NCBI GenBank assembly: GCA_024276075.1
Contig: JAJRXX010000041.1
Span: 1-64,000 of the forward strand
DNA: 64,000 nucleotides
Source of the DNA: Planctomycetota bacterium
GTDB lineage: Bacteria; Planctomycetota; Phycisphaerae; Phycisphaerales; Phycisphaeraceae
Direction of reading: 5' to 3'
The translations under genes and the position numbers were made by a program. This document shows positions 17,293 through 27,017 of this stretch, piece by piece; position 1 is the stretch's first letter, and every line of letters begins with the position of its first letter. The notes below the pieces were generated by a model. The model made no database searches. It worked only from the letters and a program-made list of their open reading frames with translations, and was not told the DNA's origin.

Positions 17293-18612
17293 TCATCGGA
17301 AGTTCCACTTGATCGCCAACTGCTGCCGGGTGGTCGGCACGATGAGACGCCCCCCTGGCAGCGTTTGTTTGATGAGCTTGCCGTCTGTGCCGTAGTGTGA
17401 TGTGTGGCCGTCGTGTTCGGGGCTAGGGCGTGTATGGATCGTAAATGAGCCGTCTTGAACTGATTCCAGGCGTGTGGTGCGGTAGACGATTTTCTGAGCG
17501 GTGGGGTAGTACGCGTAAAATCCCATCGTCTGTGATTCTTCATGGCCCATCAGTTGTTCGAGCATATGCACCTCGACCTGCGAGAGGTAGCCTTCGGGAG
17601 GTTTTTGCCATTGATGTTTTTCAATGCCGCTGGGTCGTTCGATGCTCACGGTAATTTTGTCGTTGTTTCGCACGCCGGTCTCTGACCAGGATTGAGTTTG
17701 ATTCCGGTCCACGTCTGATTTTCGGTTGGCGGCACGCGGGCGAACGGTGGTGCGGATCGACCATATCTCGTGAGCGACGTCGTCGGCAAGGAAAAAATTA
17801 CTGATCGAGTCGTAGACGTTTTGGTCGAGATAAATCCTTGATCGGATATCGACACGGATACCGGGCTGACCGATTGCCGCAGCCTTTTTCTGCTTGATAT
17901 GGATGTAGCCGATGTCCTGATCGTTGCTGACGATGCGCATCCACCGCTGCGGCTCGATCGCCTTTCGTAGTTGCTCGGTACTGATAGCTTGGCGCCACGA
18001 TTGGCCACGAGCGATCTGCTGGGCGCGTAGCTGGTCGAGTTCCTTGGGGTTCTGTGCTTCGAGGCTCTGTATCACCGCGTCGTAGACTGGGCGGACCGTT
18101 GTGAATTTGTCTTCGTCTACCTGTAGTTGCAGCATCACAAACGTCTGAGGGTCGATTTGCATAAAGGCCTGGCTCATCACCCACGGGCCACGTTTGGTAT
18201 CAGGGATTCTGAAGTAGATCACCGCACCGGGCCGACCCGATGGCTCGATCCAACGCTGTTCGAGGATGGCCGCGGACGGGTATGCTCCGCCGAGCTGATG
18301 GATCGCTTTAGGGATCAGGTCCCGCACGGCCAGGCTTTGAGCGCTCTTCTTGATATAGAGCTGGATCGTATACCCCCCCGTGCCGTAGACCCGCACTGCT
18401 GCTTCATCGCCGGTGCGTGAGATCAGCCTTGCGCCCAGGGGTGGCCGAAACGATACGCCGTACGATTGTTCTCGCCAGCGTTCCGTGCCCAGCAGGACTT
18501 CGTCATCGCCTTGGGCGTTTGTGGCGATTACCACGATCACCACGGCGACGAACATGGGCCACGCGGTTTGGCGGTGTCGTCGTCCTAGTCGTTGTAGAAA
18601 GGATGTTCTCAT
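17293..18612 (-). CDS. Exported protein of unknown function
   Basis: 439 residues. A basic N-terminus and a hydrophobic segment (about 19-33, MFVAVVIVVIATNAQG) form a signal peptide or anchor; the rest is soluble. The first part (YGVSFRPPLGARLISR..., YTIQLYIKK) resembles small stress-type beta domains, but I recognise no family. The C-terminal part ends with a repeated pattern of GKLIKQ..PGGRLIV, similar in layout to the end of the next gene's product (GRVIEYRSKRLTN). It overlaps the preceding gene's stop by 4 bp (ATGA), so the two are translated together and probably act together in the periplasm. Confidence 0.6.
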   Translation of the reverse strand: MRTSFLQRLGRRHRQTAWPMFVAVVIVVIATNAQGDDEVLLGTERWREQSYGVSFRPPLGARLISRTGDEAAVRVYGTGGYTIQLYIKKSAQSLAVRDLIPKAIHQLGGAYPSAAILEQRWIEPSGRPGAVIYFRIPDTKRGPWVMSQAFMQIDPQTFVMLQLQVDEDKFTTVRPVYDAVIQSLEAQNPKELDQLRAQQIARGQSWRQAISTEQLRKAIEPQRWMRIVSNDQDIGYIHIKQKKAAAIGQPGIRVDIRSRIYLDQNVYDSISNFFLADDVAHEIWSIRTTVRPRAANRKSDVDRNQTQSWSETGVRNNDKITVSIERPSGIEKHQWQKPPEGYLSQVEVHMLEQLMGHEESQTMGFYAYYPTAQKIVYRTTRLESVQDGSFTIHTRPSPEHDGHTSHYGTDGKLIKQTLPGGRLIVPTTRQQLAIKWNFR

Positions 18613-20564
18613 GGCGAAGCTCCATCTTGCTCCCAGCGTGTGAGTGTCGTCTCAATGCGAGGGAACACGTCGATCAGTTTTTGTCGGTCTGTTTTGATAA
18701 CTACAAAAGAATCACCGCTGCGCGAGTTCGTTAGCCGCTTTGATCGGTATTCGATGACCCTGCCTTGCTCGTCGATCGTGAGTTGGTCGGCATCAAGGTT
18801 CATCAGCGGTCGCAGCAGTAACAGGTTCTGTGGTTGACTCATTGGGTCAGCGGTGCGGGTGGATTCGTCTTGAACCCATTTTATCCAATAGGGTTGAGGC
18901 GGTTTTGTGCCTTGGCTGATCCAGACCAACGCGTCGTCTTTTTGCCAGGCAGTTTGGTCGTTGATCGGCCAAATCTCCTCAGCCATCGGTAGGATAAATG
19001 GGTCAGGCACGGGCTGGGACCATTGCTGAGCCTCTGGCTTGGGCAATCGACGTGTCTGGATAAGCCGTCCATTTTTCAGGCGCGCCTGCTCAACGCGCTT
19101 TGTATTGCGCATGTTTATCGGGTTTTGCAACGACCAGGAGGTGTCGATCACGTACCGCGAACCGTTGACGCCCAGCTTCCAGTTTTGATTGAACAGGAGG
19201 TCCTGCTGGTGTAGCTGCATGGCCGCTAGGGTACGACCCTGTAAGCCTGACGGGTCTTCTTTGGTCCAAGGCATGGCTTGGCTTATTTGCCACCCGATCA
19301 CTTGTTTGGATTCTTCTATGAGTTGGTAGTTCAATTCAGTTTCAGTTAATTCAGCTAGACGTGTGCGTTGCCATTGAGTGATAAGCCTGCCCCGATTGAT
19401 CGCCGATTTGACCGATTGGCTATCTATAGGGGAGGGCTGGTCAATTGTGTTTGGTTGCAGCGCGGCGATTAGAGGGTGGACTAGTTTGGCGGTCCGTGCC
19501 AGGGCGTGTGGCTCACACAAAAGCTCGATCAACACACTGCGAGTTGGGCTTAGCCTGGCGTACCACACCTGTCGTGTGATGCCCGCGACAGGGTCGGGGT
19601 AGTCGCACCGCCAAGCCTCGGCGCCGTTTACGCTGCCGGACCATAGCTCGTTCTTCGTCGGAGGTCTGCCTTGAGTGGATTTGAATATGGCTGACAGGAG
19701 CGACGCTGGCGATAGTGGTTGTGAGGGGTCCGATTGCCCCGTATCGACCTCGCCTCGCAGTCGCAGCAGCTTTACACGCGCCTGCGGGTCGTCCGGGACG
19801 AGCAGGATGGGCTCTAGGCCCGGTGTCGAGTTCATTTCGATACGTGTTTGTAGGCCGAGTTCTCGGATGGCGTCATGATCGGCAACGCTCAGCCCCAGTG
19901 TGGAGAAGTCGGTCGGTTGCGCGTCGCGCAGATATTGCCCGTCGGCGCTTTGGAAGACCGAGCCGATCAGACGGCGATTAGCCTCTAGCGCATCCAGGGC
20001 CAACGCCCGTTGTTGAACCAGATGGCTCAGGTGGATCACCCAATAGCGCCGCCCGTCTTCGGTCAGCACGCCGATCATGTGAATCTGATCACCGTTAGGA
20101 CCCGTTGCCAGGCCGGCGTACAAAGCACCCGTCGTGTTGTTTACACGAAAGTTCAGTACCGGTTGCCATGGCTGTAGACTTTTACGGACACTTTCCGCAA
20201 CGAGCGAGTTCAGCATTTGATTGAGCGCTACCAGCGGCGCCCGGGGCACAGATCGCGCGATCCCGCCGACAAGCAGCTTCCGGTTGGATGTCGATGGGTC
20301 TATGAAAACCGCTTGAGAATCGAGTTCGTGATATAAGTCGGTGTGGGTGTCTAGGGTAAACGACTCTGGTACAGCGATTTCAACATCGTCTACGCTGACA
20401 CGTTTCACCGGGCCGTTTGCTTCGCCGCCCAAGGCCCAGGGTTCTTGACGCACAGTCGTCAGTGCATACGCTAGCGTTAGCGATCCGATCAATACCCCCA
20501 CCATCACGGACCCGACAGCGACAGACCGGGCCGCATCTGTTTTTATCTGAAACGAATTGAGCAT
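18609..20564 (-). CDS. Membrane-anchored protein of unknown function
   Basis: 651 residues with one TM helix near the N-terminus (about 15-37, VAVGSVMVGVLIGSLTLAYAL) and a large exported part. No known domain is recognised. Stretches such as VEIAVPESFTLDT and AVFIDPSTSNRKLLVGG, and the C-terminal GRVIEYRSKRL, resemble the partner encoded by the overlapping downstream gene, suggesting distant paralogues. It is translationally coupled to that gene (4-bp overlap). It lies just beyond the EPS locus and on the same strand, so a cell-envelope role is possible but only by position. Confidence 0.6.
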   Translation of the reverse strand: MLNSFQIKTDAARSVAVGSVMVGVLIGSLTLAYALTTVRQEPWALGGEANGPVKRVSVDDVEIAVPESFTLDTHTDLYHELDSQAVFIDPSTSNRKLLVGGIARSVPRAPLVALNQMLNSLVAESVRKSLQPWQPVLNFRVNNTTGALYAGLATGPNGDQIHMIGVLTEDGRRYWVIHLSHLVQQRALALDALEANRRLIGSVFQSADGQYLRDAQPTDFSTLGLSVADHDAIRELGLQTRIEMNSTPGLEPILLVPDDPQARVKLLRLRGEVDTGQSDPSQPLSPASLLSAIFKSTQGRPPTKNELWSGSVNGAEAWRCDYPDPVAGITRQVWYARLSPTRSVLIELLCEPHALARTAKLVHPLIAALQPNTIDQPSPIDSQSVKSAINRGRLITQWQRTRLAELTETELNYQLIEESKQVIGWQISQAMPWTKEDPSGLQGRTLAAMQLHQQDLLFNQNWKLGVNGSRYVIDTSWSLQNPINMRNTKRVEQARLKNGRLIQTRRLPKPEAQQWSQPVPDPFILPMAEEIWPINDQTAWQKDDALVWISQGTKPPQPYWIKWVQDESTRTADPMSQPQNLLLLRPLMNLDADQLTIDEQGRVIEYRSKRLTNSRSGDSFVVIKTDRQKLIDVFPRIETTLTRWEQDGASP

Positions 20565-20668
20565 GGATGAATGGTAGAGCGTTACACGACGGGGTCAAAG
20601 CAGGGCGATAGAACGCCGAGGGAGAATCGTTTTGTCGGCTTTGGATAGGGTTTTGTGCCCGAGCAACT

Positions 20669-21847
20669 TTACGCCGCACGACGGACAGGCTGGCGGGTCA
20701 AAGCGGGATCGAGCAGCGCTTGGATCAGAGGCTGCCCGGACTGTTCGAGCCTGCTGTAGTTATCGATAAAATCGCTGGCGTTGTGTGTCAGACGCAGCCG
20801 TTCACTGGCTGATCGTAGCAAGACAATACACCGGGCGGCCCAGTCACGTTCGTTGCGGCACAGGACGAGTTCTTCACCGTTGCGCGGTAGGCCTGCTTCT
20901 GGCGTGGGGCCGGTGTATGTCCCTATGACCGGACGACGCATCGCGATTGCTTGTAGCACCGGCAATGAGGCTCGTGTAGACGAGGCGACCGGTACGACGA
21001 TGATCGAAGCATTCGATAACGTTGTGGATGGATCGGCCGACCCCGGTCGTGTGTTTTGGAGTTTTGCCTCGGGCACCGCCTGCTTTATGGATGGCCAGAC
21101 CCGACGCTCAAACCATGACGCCGATTGGGAAGACAGGCGATAGCTCCAGTCGCAGTGCACGACCACTCTCAACTCGTTTGGGGTGTAGCGTTTCAATAGC
21201 GGGCTGGCGCAATTTTGTGCGAAGTAGTCGGGATCGATCGTGTTTTTAAGTTCGATGAGGTCGTATGGTTTTCCGTCGCACAGGTGTCGGCATTCATCGT
21301 CTACGATCACTAGGTTGCTTTCAGGAGAGATCGAGCGTTCATTGGTGAGCCGTCGCAGCGGTTGTGGAAGTCGCCACTTTTGCTCGGCGTCAGATCGTCG
21401 TCGTCGTCGACGTGCTCGGGTGCGCAGATCGCAGATACGAACCCTCGATTCGACGGTGCTTGCATCAGGCCATAGCGATGCGTGTGTGCAAATCATCGCG
21501 TCAAAGCGCAGAGTATTTGACCATTGTTTAATCGGATCGACTAGGGCTGTGCTCGCCACAGCGGGATCAATTGCGGTGCTATTAAAAAAGGACAACAGCC
21601 GCCGAATCATCGCCCCGCCGGTGGGCTTGGATTCTATGGCGATCAGTTGGGTCTGATCGTTGACCGTGCGCCACTGAGCCAGATTGACGGGCCCGTCGAG
21701 CACACACGCCAGGAAGACGCGGTGAGTTTGGCCCGCCAGCCTCAGTAGTTGCCATGCCCGCGTCCGGTCTTCGCCACCCAGCGCATCGGGTACGCAGTGA
21801 CTGACCATCAATAATGGGGGTTTTGCTGTTGTAAACCCACGATCCAT
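20669..21847 (-). CDS. Glycosyltransferase of the PEP-CTERM/XrtA-associated type (GT4-like)
   Basis: 392 residues. The N-terminus (LLMVSHCVPDALGGEDRTRA, then HRVFLACVLD) resembles the sugar transferases of PEP-CTERM/EpsH systems (TIGR03087-like), and the C-terminal half has a GT-B donor-site region (SIIVVPVASSTRASLPVLQAIAMRRPVIGT). ATG 21847 is chosen because AGGAGG lies eight bases upstream; an earlier GTG overlaps that site. An Arg-rich run (RTRARRRRRRSD) in mid-protein is odd. Expected role: adding a sugar during synthesis of the exopolysaccharide made by the five genes upstream. The typical EX7E-type motif is weak, so activity is not certain. Confidence 0.65.
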   Translation of the reverse strand: MDRGFTTAKPPLLMVSHCVPDALGGEDRTRAWQLLRLAGQTHRVFLACVLDGPVNLAQWRTVNDQTQLIAIESKPTGGAMIRRLLSFFNSTAIDPAVASTALVDPIKQWSNTLRFDAMICTHASLWPDASTVESRVRICDLRTRARRRRRRSDAEQKWRLPQPLRRLTNERSISPESNLVIVDDECRHLCDGKPYDLIELKNTIDPDYFAQNCASPLLKRYTPNELRVVVHCDWSYRLSSQSASWFERRVWPSIKQAVPEAKLQNTRPGSADPSTTLSNASIIVVPVASSTRASLPVLQAIAMRRPVIGTYTGPTPEAGLPRNGEELVLCRNERDWAARCIVLLRSASERLRLTHNASDFIDNYSRLEQSGQPLIQALLDPALTRQPVRRAA

Positions 21848-21992
21848 CGAGCTCACCTCCTGGTCCGAGTCACGGGCCTGCGGGTGTTTCTCCTTACCGC
21901 CCCGTTGTCCTCAGCCACGGCTTCTGTACTGCTGCAAGCGTGATCTGATAGACGTTCATTCATTGATTCCTTATTAGGCCTGAGTGATTGTC

Positions 21993-22946
21993 TCAGGCGG
22001 CTTTTTTGGAATTACGACCTTGATAACTGCGGTACCCGTTGCCGTATTGGTACCCATATTTGTAGTAGTAGTAATAACGACGCTTCGCTCGCTGCTGATC
22101 TGTTGCGATCAGGCCGCCAACCGTTGCGTTGTAGTTCGCTAGGGTCCTGATAGCCTGTTCGATCAATTGTCGCGGCGTACGGTTCATGCGTGCGATGAAT
22201 AGAACCTCATCGCTGATAGCCCCGATGATGCCTGCGTCAGCTAGTTCGATGACAGGTGGCGTGTCGATGATCACGTGGTCGTAGCTATTGCGTAGCTGCT
22301 GGACCAGTGAAGTCATCGCGGGACTCGACAGCAATTGGACCGCGTGTTTGTTGTCGACCCTGCGGCCGGCGGGTATCACGTGGAGTCTGTCGTCTGACAA
22401 TCGATGAATGGTCGCGGGGAGTTCAGCCCGCCCCTCGAGTAAGCCGACCAAGCCCGGAGAGCTGGGAAGCGACAGCATTTTGTCGAATACCGGGAGCCTT
22501 AAGTCAGCTTCTACAACCGCGATACGACGGTTCCGCAATTCAGCGAAGCTGGTGCCCAAGTTGAGGGTGGTAATCGTTTTGCCTTCTTGGGGCGTGGCGC
22601 TGGTGACCGTATGCACAAGGTGTCGTTTCTGCTGCCACCGCGCGAGCAACCCTGTGCGTATCGAGCGGTATTCTTCCGCCATGAGGCTCGCTGATTCGGT
22701 CATCGCCACCACGCGCTCGTCGACTCTGCTCGTATCGAGATCAAGCGTTGCGCTGCGATTGTCAAACTGTAGCGGTCCCGAGTCGGACAGCAATTGGTTA
22801 GCAGCGCCCGTCGAGTTACCCACGACGGGTGTTGTGGGGCCCGAGTCAGGCGCGGGTGTTTCCGGATTCGCGTGTTGACGATCGTTTTGGTCACGCGGAT
22901 CGTCGTCATTAGGCGACCGATTCATAGCATCAAATATGTAACCCAT
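21993..22946 (-). CDS. BY-kinase (CpsD/Wzc-type tyrosine autokinase)
   Basis: 317-residue cytoplasmic tyrosine kinase controlling polysaccharide polymerisation. Walker A is TPQEGKT, Walker A' is VVEADLRLPVFD and Walker B is VIIDTPP. The C-terminus is a tyrosine cluster (RRYYYYYKYGYQYGNGYRSY), the usual autophosphorylation tail. An acidic, Asn/Pro-rich N-terminal 60 residues precede the kinase. The chain-length partner is encoded two genes upstream (23832-25505) as a separate protein, as in XrtA-type loci. Start and the preceding stop share one base. Confidence 0.9.
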   Translation of the reverse strand: MGYIFDAMNRSPNDDDPRDQNDRQHANPETPAPDSGPTTPVVGNSTGAANQLLSDSGPLQFDNRSATLDLDTSRVDERVVAMTESASLMAEEYRSIRTGLLARWQQKRHLVHTVTSATPQEGKTITTLNLGTSFAELRNRRIAVVEADLRLPVFDKMLSLPSSPGLVGLLEGRAELPATIHRLSDDRLHVIPAGRRVDNKHAVQLLSSPAMTSLVQQLRNSYDHVIIDTPPVIELADAGIIGAISDEVLFIARMNRTPRQLIEQAIRTLANYNATVGGLIATDQQRAKRRYYYYYKYGYQYGNGYRSYQGRNSKKAA

Positions 22947-23827
22947 TAGAAACTCCCTGCTAGTTTGAACGCCTCTTCTTCGGCGCCGACCCCATCGGGT
23001 GCATCATCAAACCTGGGCACCATGTCCTCAACGACGTGGTGGACGATTTCAGGAGTGATCTGATTGGTCTTACGCACAAACCCCAGTAATAGGCAGTTGT
23101 CGCACGCCACGTTGATCAAACGGGGGATGCCGCCTGATACCAGATGAATTTCGCTTAACGCCGCGGGGGTGAATTGCACTTTGACGTTTTTGGCGTCGAT
23201 GCTCGCGGCTCGTATACGGTGTGCGACGTACCGAGCTGTCTCTTGCGCTTCGAGGGGGCGAAGCCGTTTAGCCATTACGATTCGCTGGCGCAGCGCGTCG
23301 TACTTGGATTGGCGGATCCGATCACGCAACTCTGGCTGACCGACCAATACGATTTGGATCAGCTTCTGTTTTGCGGTATCGAGATTGCTTAGCAGCCGTA
23401 GCTCTTCGAGAGCGTCGTCGCATAGGTTTTGTGCTTCATCGACGAACAATACCACTGGTCGCCGCCGCTGGAATTGATCGGTGAGGTATGCCTGAAGCCG
23501 CTTGAGTAGTACAGCGTAATCGTCGCTCGCTTCGGTCGGTACCTCTGCGTACCGCAAGACCTGCCGCAGCAATTCGATGCCGTTGTTGTGTCGGGGGATA
23601 ATCTCAATGATCGAGGCGTGGTCGCCGCAGTTTCGGCACATGACACGTCCGACGGTGGTTTTTCCCGATCCAATGTCGCCGGTGACCAGAACGACACCCT
23701 TCCTCATGCGGATGGTGTATTCGATCGCCGCTAGAGCCTCTCGGTGCTGTTCACTGGCGAAGAAGAACCGAGTGTCCGACGTATTTTCGAACGGTAGTGT
23801 ATGTAGATGGTAGTACCTGTGGTACAT
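22946..23827 (-). CDS. XrtA/PEP-CTERM-associated AAA ATPase (ExeA/GspA-like)
   Basis: 293-residue AAA ATPase. It starts MYHRYYHLHTLPFENT, typical of ExeA-type proteins (Y..F.L...PF), with Walker A GDIGSGKTT near residue 50, Walker B VVLFVDEAQ and a sensor region ending VSGGIPRLIN. It resembles the ATPase that always accompanies XrtA-type EPS genes (TIGR03015-like). The exact role is not known; it probably drives or regulates assembly of the export machinery. It is 4 bp downstream of the chain-length gene. Confidence 0.88.
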   Translation of the reverse strand: MYHRYYHLHTLPFENTSDTRFFFASEQHREALAAIEYTIRMRKGVVLVTGDIGSGKTTVGRVMCRNCGDHASIIEIIPRHNNGIELLRQVLRYAEVPTEASDDYAVLLKRLQAYLTDQFQRRRPVVLFVDEAQNLCDDALEELRLLSNLDTAKQKLIQIVLVGQPELRDRIRQSKYDALRQRIVMAKRLRPLEAQETARYVAHRIRAASIDAKNVKVQFTPAALSEIHLVSGGIPRLINVACDNCLLLGFVRKTNQITPEIVHHVVEDMVPRFDDAPDGVGAEEEAFKLAGSF

Positions 23828-23831
23828 GGGT

Positions 23832-25505
23832 CTACTCCTGGGGGATCACCACGGCGGCGTCGATCCGACTGTTGTTAAGTTGCTGACGGATAAATGACGT
23901 GGGGTTGTCTTTGAGCTGCTTGAACAAGTGCGGCTTCTCAAGGTTGAGGTAGAGCAGCCCAAGCACCAAGATCAGCACAGCCGCCATGGCTGAGGCGTTG
24001 ATCGGGTACAGGATCGTATTCCTGAGCCGACGCTCCGCCCGCTGCTTATTCGAGATGATTTCGCTCACCGTGCCCGCCAGGGTGACGTTTAGCGTCTCGG
24101 CGAGTTGTTCGCCTGTACGGAAAGTATCGTCTGTACGGTAGGCGAAGAAGACATTTATACCACCGGCTGCCAAACCCAATGAGATGGTCAGCATCAGCAC
24201 CTGAACCAGGTTGGGCGACACGGGCTTGTAAATCACTGGGCAAGGTTTGACAAAATCTAACCGGATCCCGCGATTGCCCGATTCCGCTGTTACTGCCATC
24301 TGTACACGGCGGAGGTTTTCTTCCCAGAAGGTCAATTGGCGCTGTGTTTGATCGATTTTCCGGCTGAGCTTGCGGTAGTCGGCTCGGACGGGGAATAGCT
24401 GCGACGAGTTTACGTTAAAACGTGAGATCACATCCTTGAGCGTGTCGATTTGTTTGTCGGTTGTTTGCAGCAAGGTAGTCGCCTGTGACAGTTCCAATTC
24501 GAGACTGTCGCGCTTCAGGTTGGCGCTCATGCGTTTTTCCGTCACGATTTCGGTTGGTGTATCGGCTATTTCCTGTTGGGTCGAAGCGATCTGTTCTTTG
24601 ATGACGACCAGGTCCGGGTGCTTGTCTGTCATCTTGTACACGTCGATGTAGCTTTCCTTTTTCTGATTCAGGTCTTGCAGTTTCGACGTGAGGATATCGA
24701 GATGAGGATTACGAGATGTGACGATCTGAGGCAACACTTCGGGCGTTGACGTAATCAACTCTCGAAGCGCACTAATACGCATCGCTGTGGCGTCCCGCTT
24801 CTGGATTTGCTCCGCTAAATCGGCCTGGGCTTGATTCAGCCTGATTTGAATGCCGCCGGGGTAATCCGGCAGCAACTCGGCGTGATCTATTTCAAAGGTC
24901 AGTTTTTTGTTTTCCAGTTCCTCAATCAGACGCCGGCTGCGTTCAACCTCGGATTGAAAGAAACTTGCGGTTTGCTCCAACCGCCCGTTGATCAAGCGGC
25001 GTGTGCGGTCGAGGTAATTTTCGACCAACACATTAACGACGGCTCGAGCCATTTTGGGGTTGGCGTGTAAGAACTCGACACGGATCCGGTCAAATTCCCG
25101 CGTCCCGATGTCAAACTTGACAGTCACTCGGCGTGACAGATCGGACCGCAGGTTATCCAGATCGAACGAGTTTTCACCTTGCAGGATTTGGGCGGACTCC
25201 CTGGACGACTTGAGTGTCTGAATCATCTCATCGATGGCTATCTGGCCGGCGATCTCCTCGACCAATGACTGCCGTTGAGAGTCCAAAAATGACTTCGATC
25301 CACCCTGGTCGATCATTTGATTCATAACCATGTCGGTGTGGCGTTCGAAGATGGCCGTTGCTTTGTATTTGCGGGGTAGGAGAAAGCTGCCGATCATTAG
25401 TCCTGCGGTTACACCAAATGACGCGAGGATGAATCGCCATCGGTATCGCACCACAGCTTCCCATGCTTCGATCAGCGTCTTGGTTTGGTCGTTGTATTGG
25501 TTCAT
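23832..25505 (-). CDS. Polysaccharide chain-length determinant (Wzz/GumC-like)
   Basis: 557 residues with the PCP layout: TM1 (about 24-45), a long periplasmic region rich in coiled coil (residues 150-420), and TM2 near 500. The Wzz domain begins YRWRFILASFGV and the pre-TM2 proline region is VKPCPVIYKPVSPN. It lacks a fused kinase domain, which is encoded separately at 21993. It should set polymer length and open the export channel together with the lipoprotein encoded immediately upstream. Confidence 0.88.
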   Translation of the reverse strand: MNQYNDQTKTLIEAWEAVVRYRWRFILASFGVTAGLMIGSFLLPRKYKATAIFERHTDMVMNQMIDQGGSKSFLDSQRQSLVEEIAGQIAIDEMIQTLKSSRESAQILQGENSFDLDNLRSDLSRRVTVKFDIGTREFDRIRVEFLHANPKMARAVVNVLVENYLDRTRRLINGRLEQTASFFQSEVERSRRLIEELENKKLTFEIDHAELLPDYPGGIQIRLNQAQADLAEQIQKRDATAMRISALRELITSTPEVLPQIVTSRNPHLDILTSKLQDLNQKKESYIDVYKMTDKHPDLVVIKEQIASTQQEIADTPTEIVTEKRMSANLKRDSLELELSQATTLLQTTDKQIDTLKDVISRFNVNSSQLFPVRADYRKLSRKIDQTQRQLTFWEENLRRVQMAVTAESGNRGIRLDFVKPCPVIYKPVSPNLVQVLMLTISLGLAAGGINVFFAYRTDDTFRTGEQLAETLNVTLAGTVSEIISNKQRAERRLRNTILYPINASAMAAVLILVLGLLYLNLEKPHLFKQLKDNPTSFIRQQLNNSRIDAAVVIPQE

Positions 25506-25555
25506 GTTAAACCTGCCTTAGTTTGCCCCACAGTGGGCAATCATTTCCGCTGGGG

Positions 25556-26323
25556 TTATTGCACCTCGTTGCCGCCATAGGTCCGGGTTCTGGCTGAATC
25601 GTCAATCTCAGTCGGTCTTTGGATCGTCATTGCCATCGGCTGCAAGGGCAGCAGCAACTGCTGCAGCGCCAAGCCTACCGCCGCCAAGCCGTTGGCGGGC
25701 ACGTAAACGATGTCGCCTTCTTCGAGCACAGCGTCCAGCGCGGTATCACCTTCCTTGATCATTTTGTCGAGATTGATCGTCATCCTGCGGATTAATTCAC
25801 CATCTTTGTTCGGCCGTAGCACGTGTATTCGGCTCGGGTCTGCCAGGCGGGTTGGCTGAGCGGTGGCGAGCGTTTCGAGGACGGTATTGGCGCCGTCGTA
25901 TGAATACGGGCCCGGTGCGCCCACCTCTCCGAACACGTAAATCTTCTTGCTACGGAACGACGTGACGCGCATGGTTACGTCTGCGTCTTCATAGAAGTCT
26001 CTTGCCTTGGCCTCCAGTTCCGCAGCGACATCTGCACAAGTTCGTCCAGCGACAAACACACTGCCAAGCAGCGGCACGGTGATTCGGCCGTCGGGGGCGA
26101 TCTGTTCACGGTGCCGATCGATCTCGCGTACCCGTTTGGAGGTGATCTGTACTTCATCCGGGGGAGCCATGTGGTATTCGGTTAGCGTGACCAACGGCCG
26201 AGGCTCCGAGATGAACGAACTGTAATCGGTGTAATACGTGCAGCCGCCCATGACCGCTAAACCAGTCAAGAGGGGCATAAACACGGTTGAGTACCTGTTG
26301 AATTTTTGTTTCATTAAGCTCAT
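25556..26323 (-). CDS. Outer-membrane polysaccharide export lipoprotein (Wza-like)
   Basis: 255 residues starting at ATG 26323, which has GAGGAG six bases upstream; a reading extended to 26422 adds unlikely Cys-rich residues. The signal peptide ends in the lipobox VMGGC. The poly-export domain (DEVQITSKRVREIDRHREQIAPDGRITVPLLG) and an SLBB-like segment (KKIYVFGEVGAPGPYSYDG) follow. It forms the secretin-like export pore for the polysaccharide of this locus. Confidence 0.9.
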   Translation of the reverse strand: MSLMKQKFNRYSTVFMPLLTGLAVMGGCTYYTDYSSFISEPRPLVTLTEYHMAPPDEVQITSKRVREIDRHREQIAPDGRITVPLLGSVFVAGRTCADVAAELEAKARDFYEDADVTMRVTSFRSKKIYVFGEVGAPGPYSYDGANTVLETLATAQPTRLADPSRIHVLRPNKDGELIRRMTINLDKMIKEGDTALDAVLEEGDIVYVPANGLAAVGLALQQLLLPLQPMAMTIQRPTEIDDSARTRTYGGNEVQ

Positions 26324-26354
26324 GACAAGCTCCTCGCCGACAAGCGGCTGGCTC

Positions 26355-27017
26355 TCACATTGCGCCGTGGTCCCACACCTTGGGGACCGTTCCCAACAGG
26401 AGCAAAAACTCCTGCCTAACATTTCGGCGACGCAGGTATCGCAGGTCGTATGCGAGTTTTTTCCTGGCGCCTGTTGTGTTCGATGTATAGCCGTTGCGGA
26501 TCTGTGCCAGCCCAGTTAGCCCGGGCTTGGCCACCAGACGTCGCTCAATTTTCGGCATCGATTGCCGTAGCTTTTCAATAATCTCGGGTCGTTCAGGTCG
26601 GGGACCCACCAGGCTCATTTGTCCCTTTAAAATATTCCACAACTGAGGCAACTCGTCGACGTGGCTCTTACGCATCCACGCGCAGCCTGATAGGACCCGC
26701 GGGTCTCCGCTGCGTGCAAACTGTGCTTCGCCGTCTCGTTCCGCATCCATAGTCATGGTTCGCAGCTTGTAAAGCCGAAACAGCCACCCATCTCGGCCCA
26801 CGCGCCACTGATGGTAAAGCACCGGTCCCCCGTCGATGAGCTTGATCCATACAGCAGACAGCACCAAAAGAGGTGCCGCCATCACCAGGCAGATCAGTGA
26901 TACGACAATGTCTATCGAACGCTTAAAGCATTCGAAGCCTGCCCTGCGCACCGCCCAACTAGATTGAGGTGCCGCCACGACCAAGTGCGTAATACCGTTG
27001 TGAGCCGCTTGATTCAT
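26355..27017 (-). CDS. Priming sugar transferase (undecaprenyl-phosphate hexose-1-P transferase)
   Basis: 220-residue bacterial sugar transferase. A single N-terminal membrane helix (SIDIVVSLICLVMAAPLLVL) precedes the catalytic domain with KLRTM, the D-E-L-P-Q-L-W-N block, LVGPRPERPE and KPGLTGLAQI, all diagnostic. It transfers a sugar-1-phosphate to undecaprenyl phosphate to start each repeat unit. First gene of the minus-strand EPS operon, whose promoter must lie in 27018-27481. Confidence 0.93.
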   Translation of the reverse strand: MNQAAHNGITHLVVAAPQSSWAVRRAGFECFKRSIDIVVSLICLVMAAPLLVLSAVWIKLIDGGPVLYHQWRVGRDGWLFRLYKLRTMTMDAERDGEAQFARSGDPRVLSGCAWMRKSHVDELPQLWNILKGQMSLVGPRPERPEIIEKLRQSMPKIERRLVAKPGLTGLAQIRNGYTSNTTGARKKLAYDLRYLRRRNVRQEFLLLLGTVPKVWDHGAM

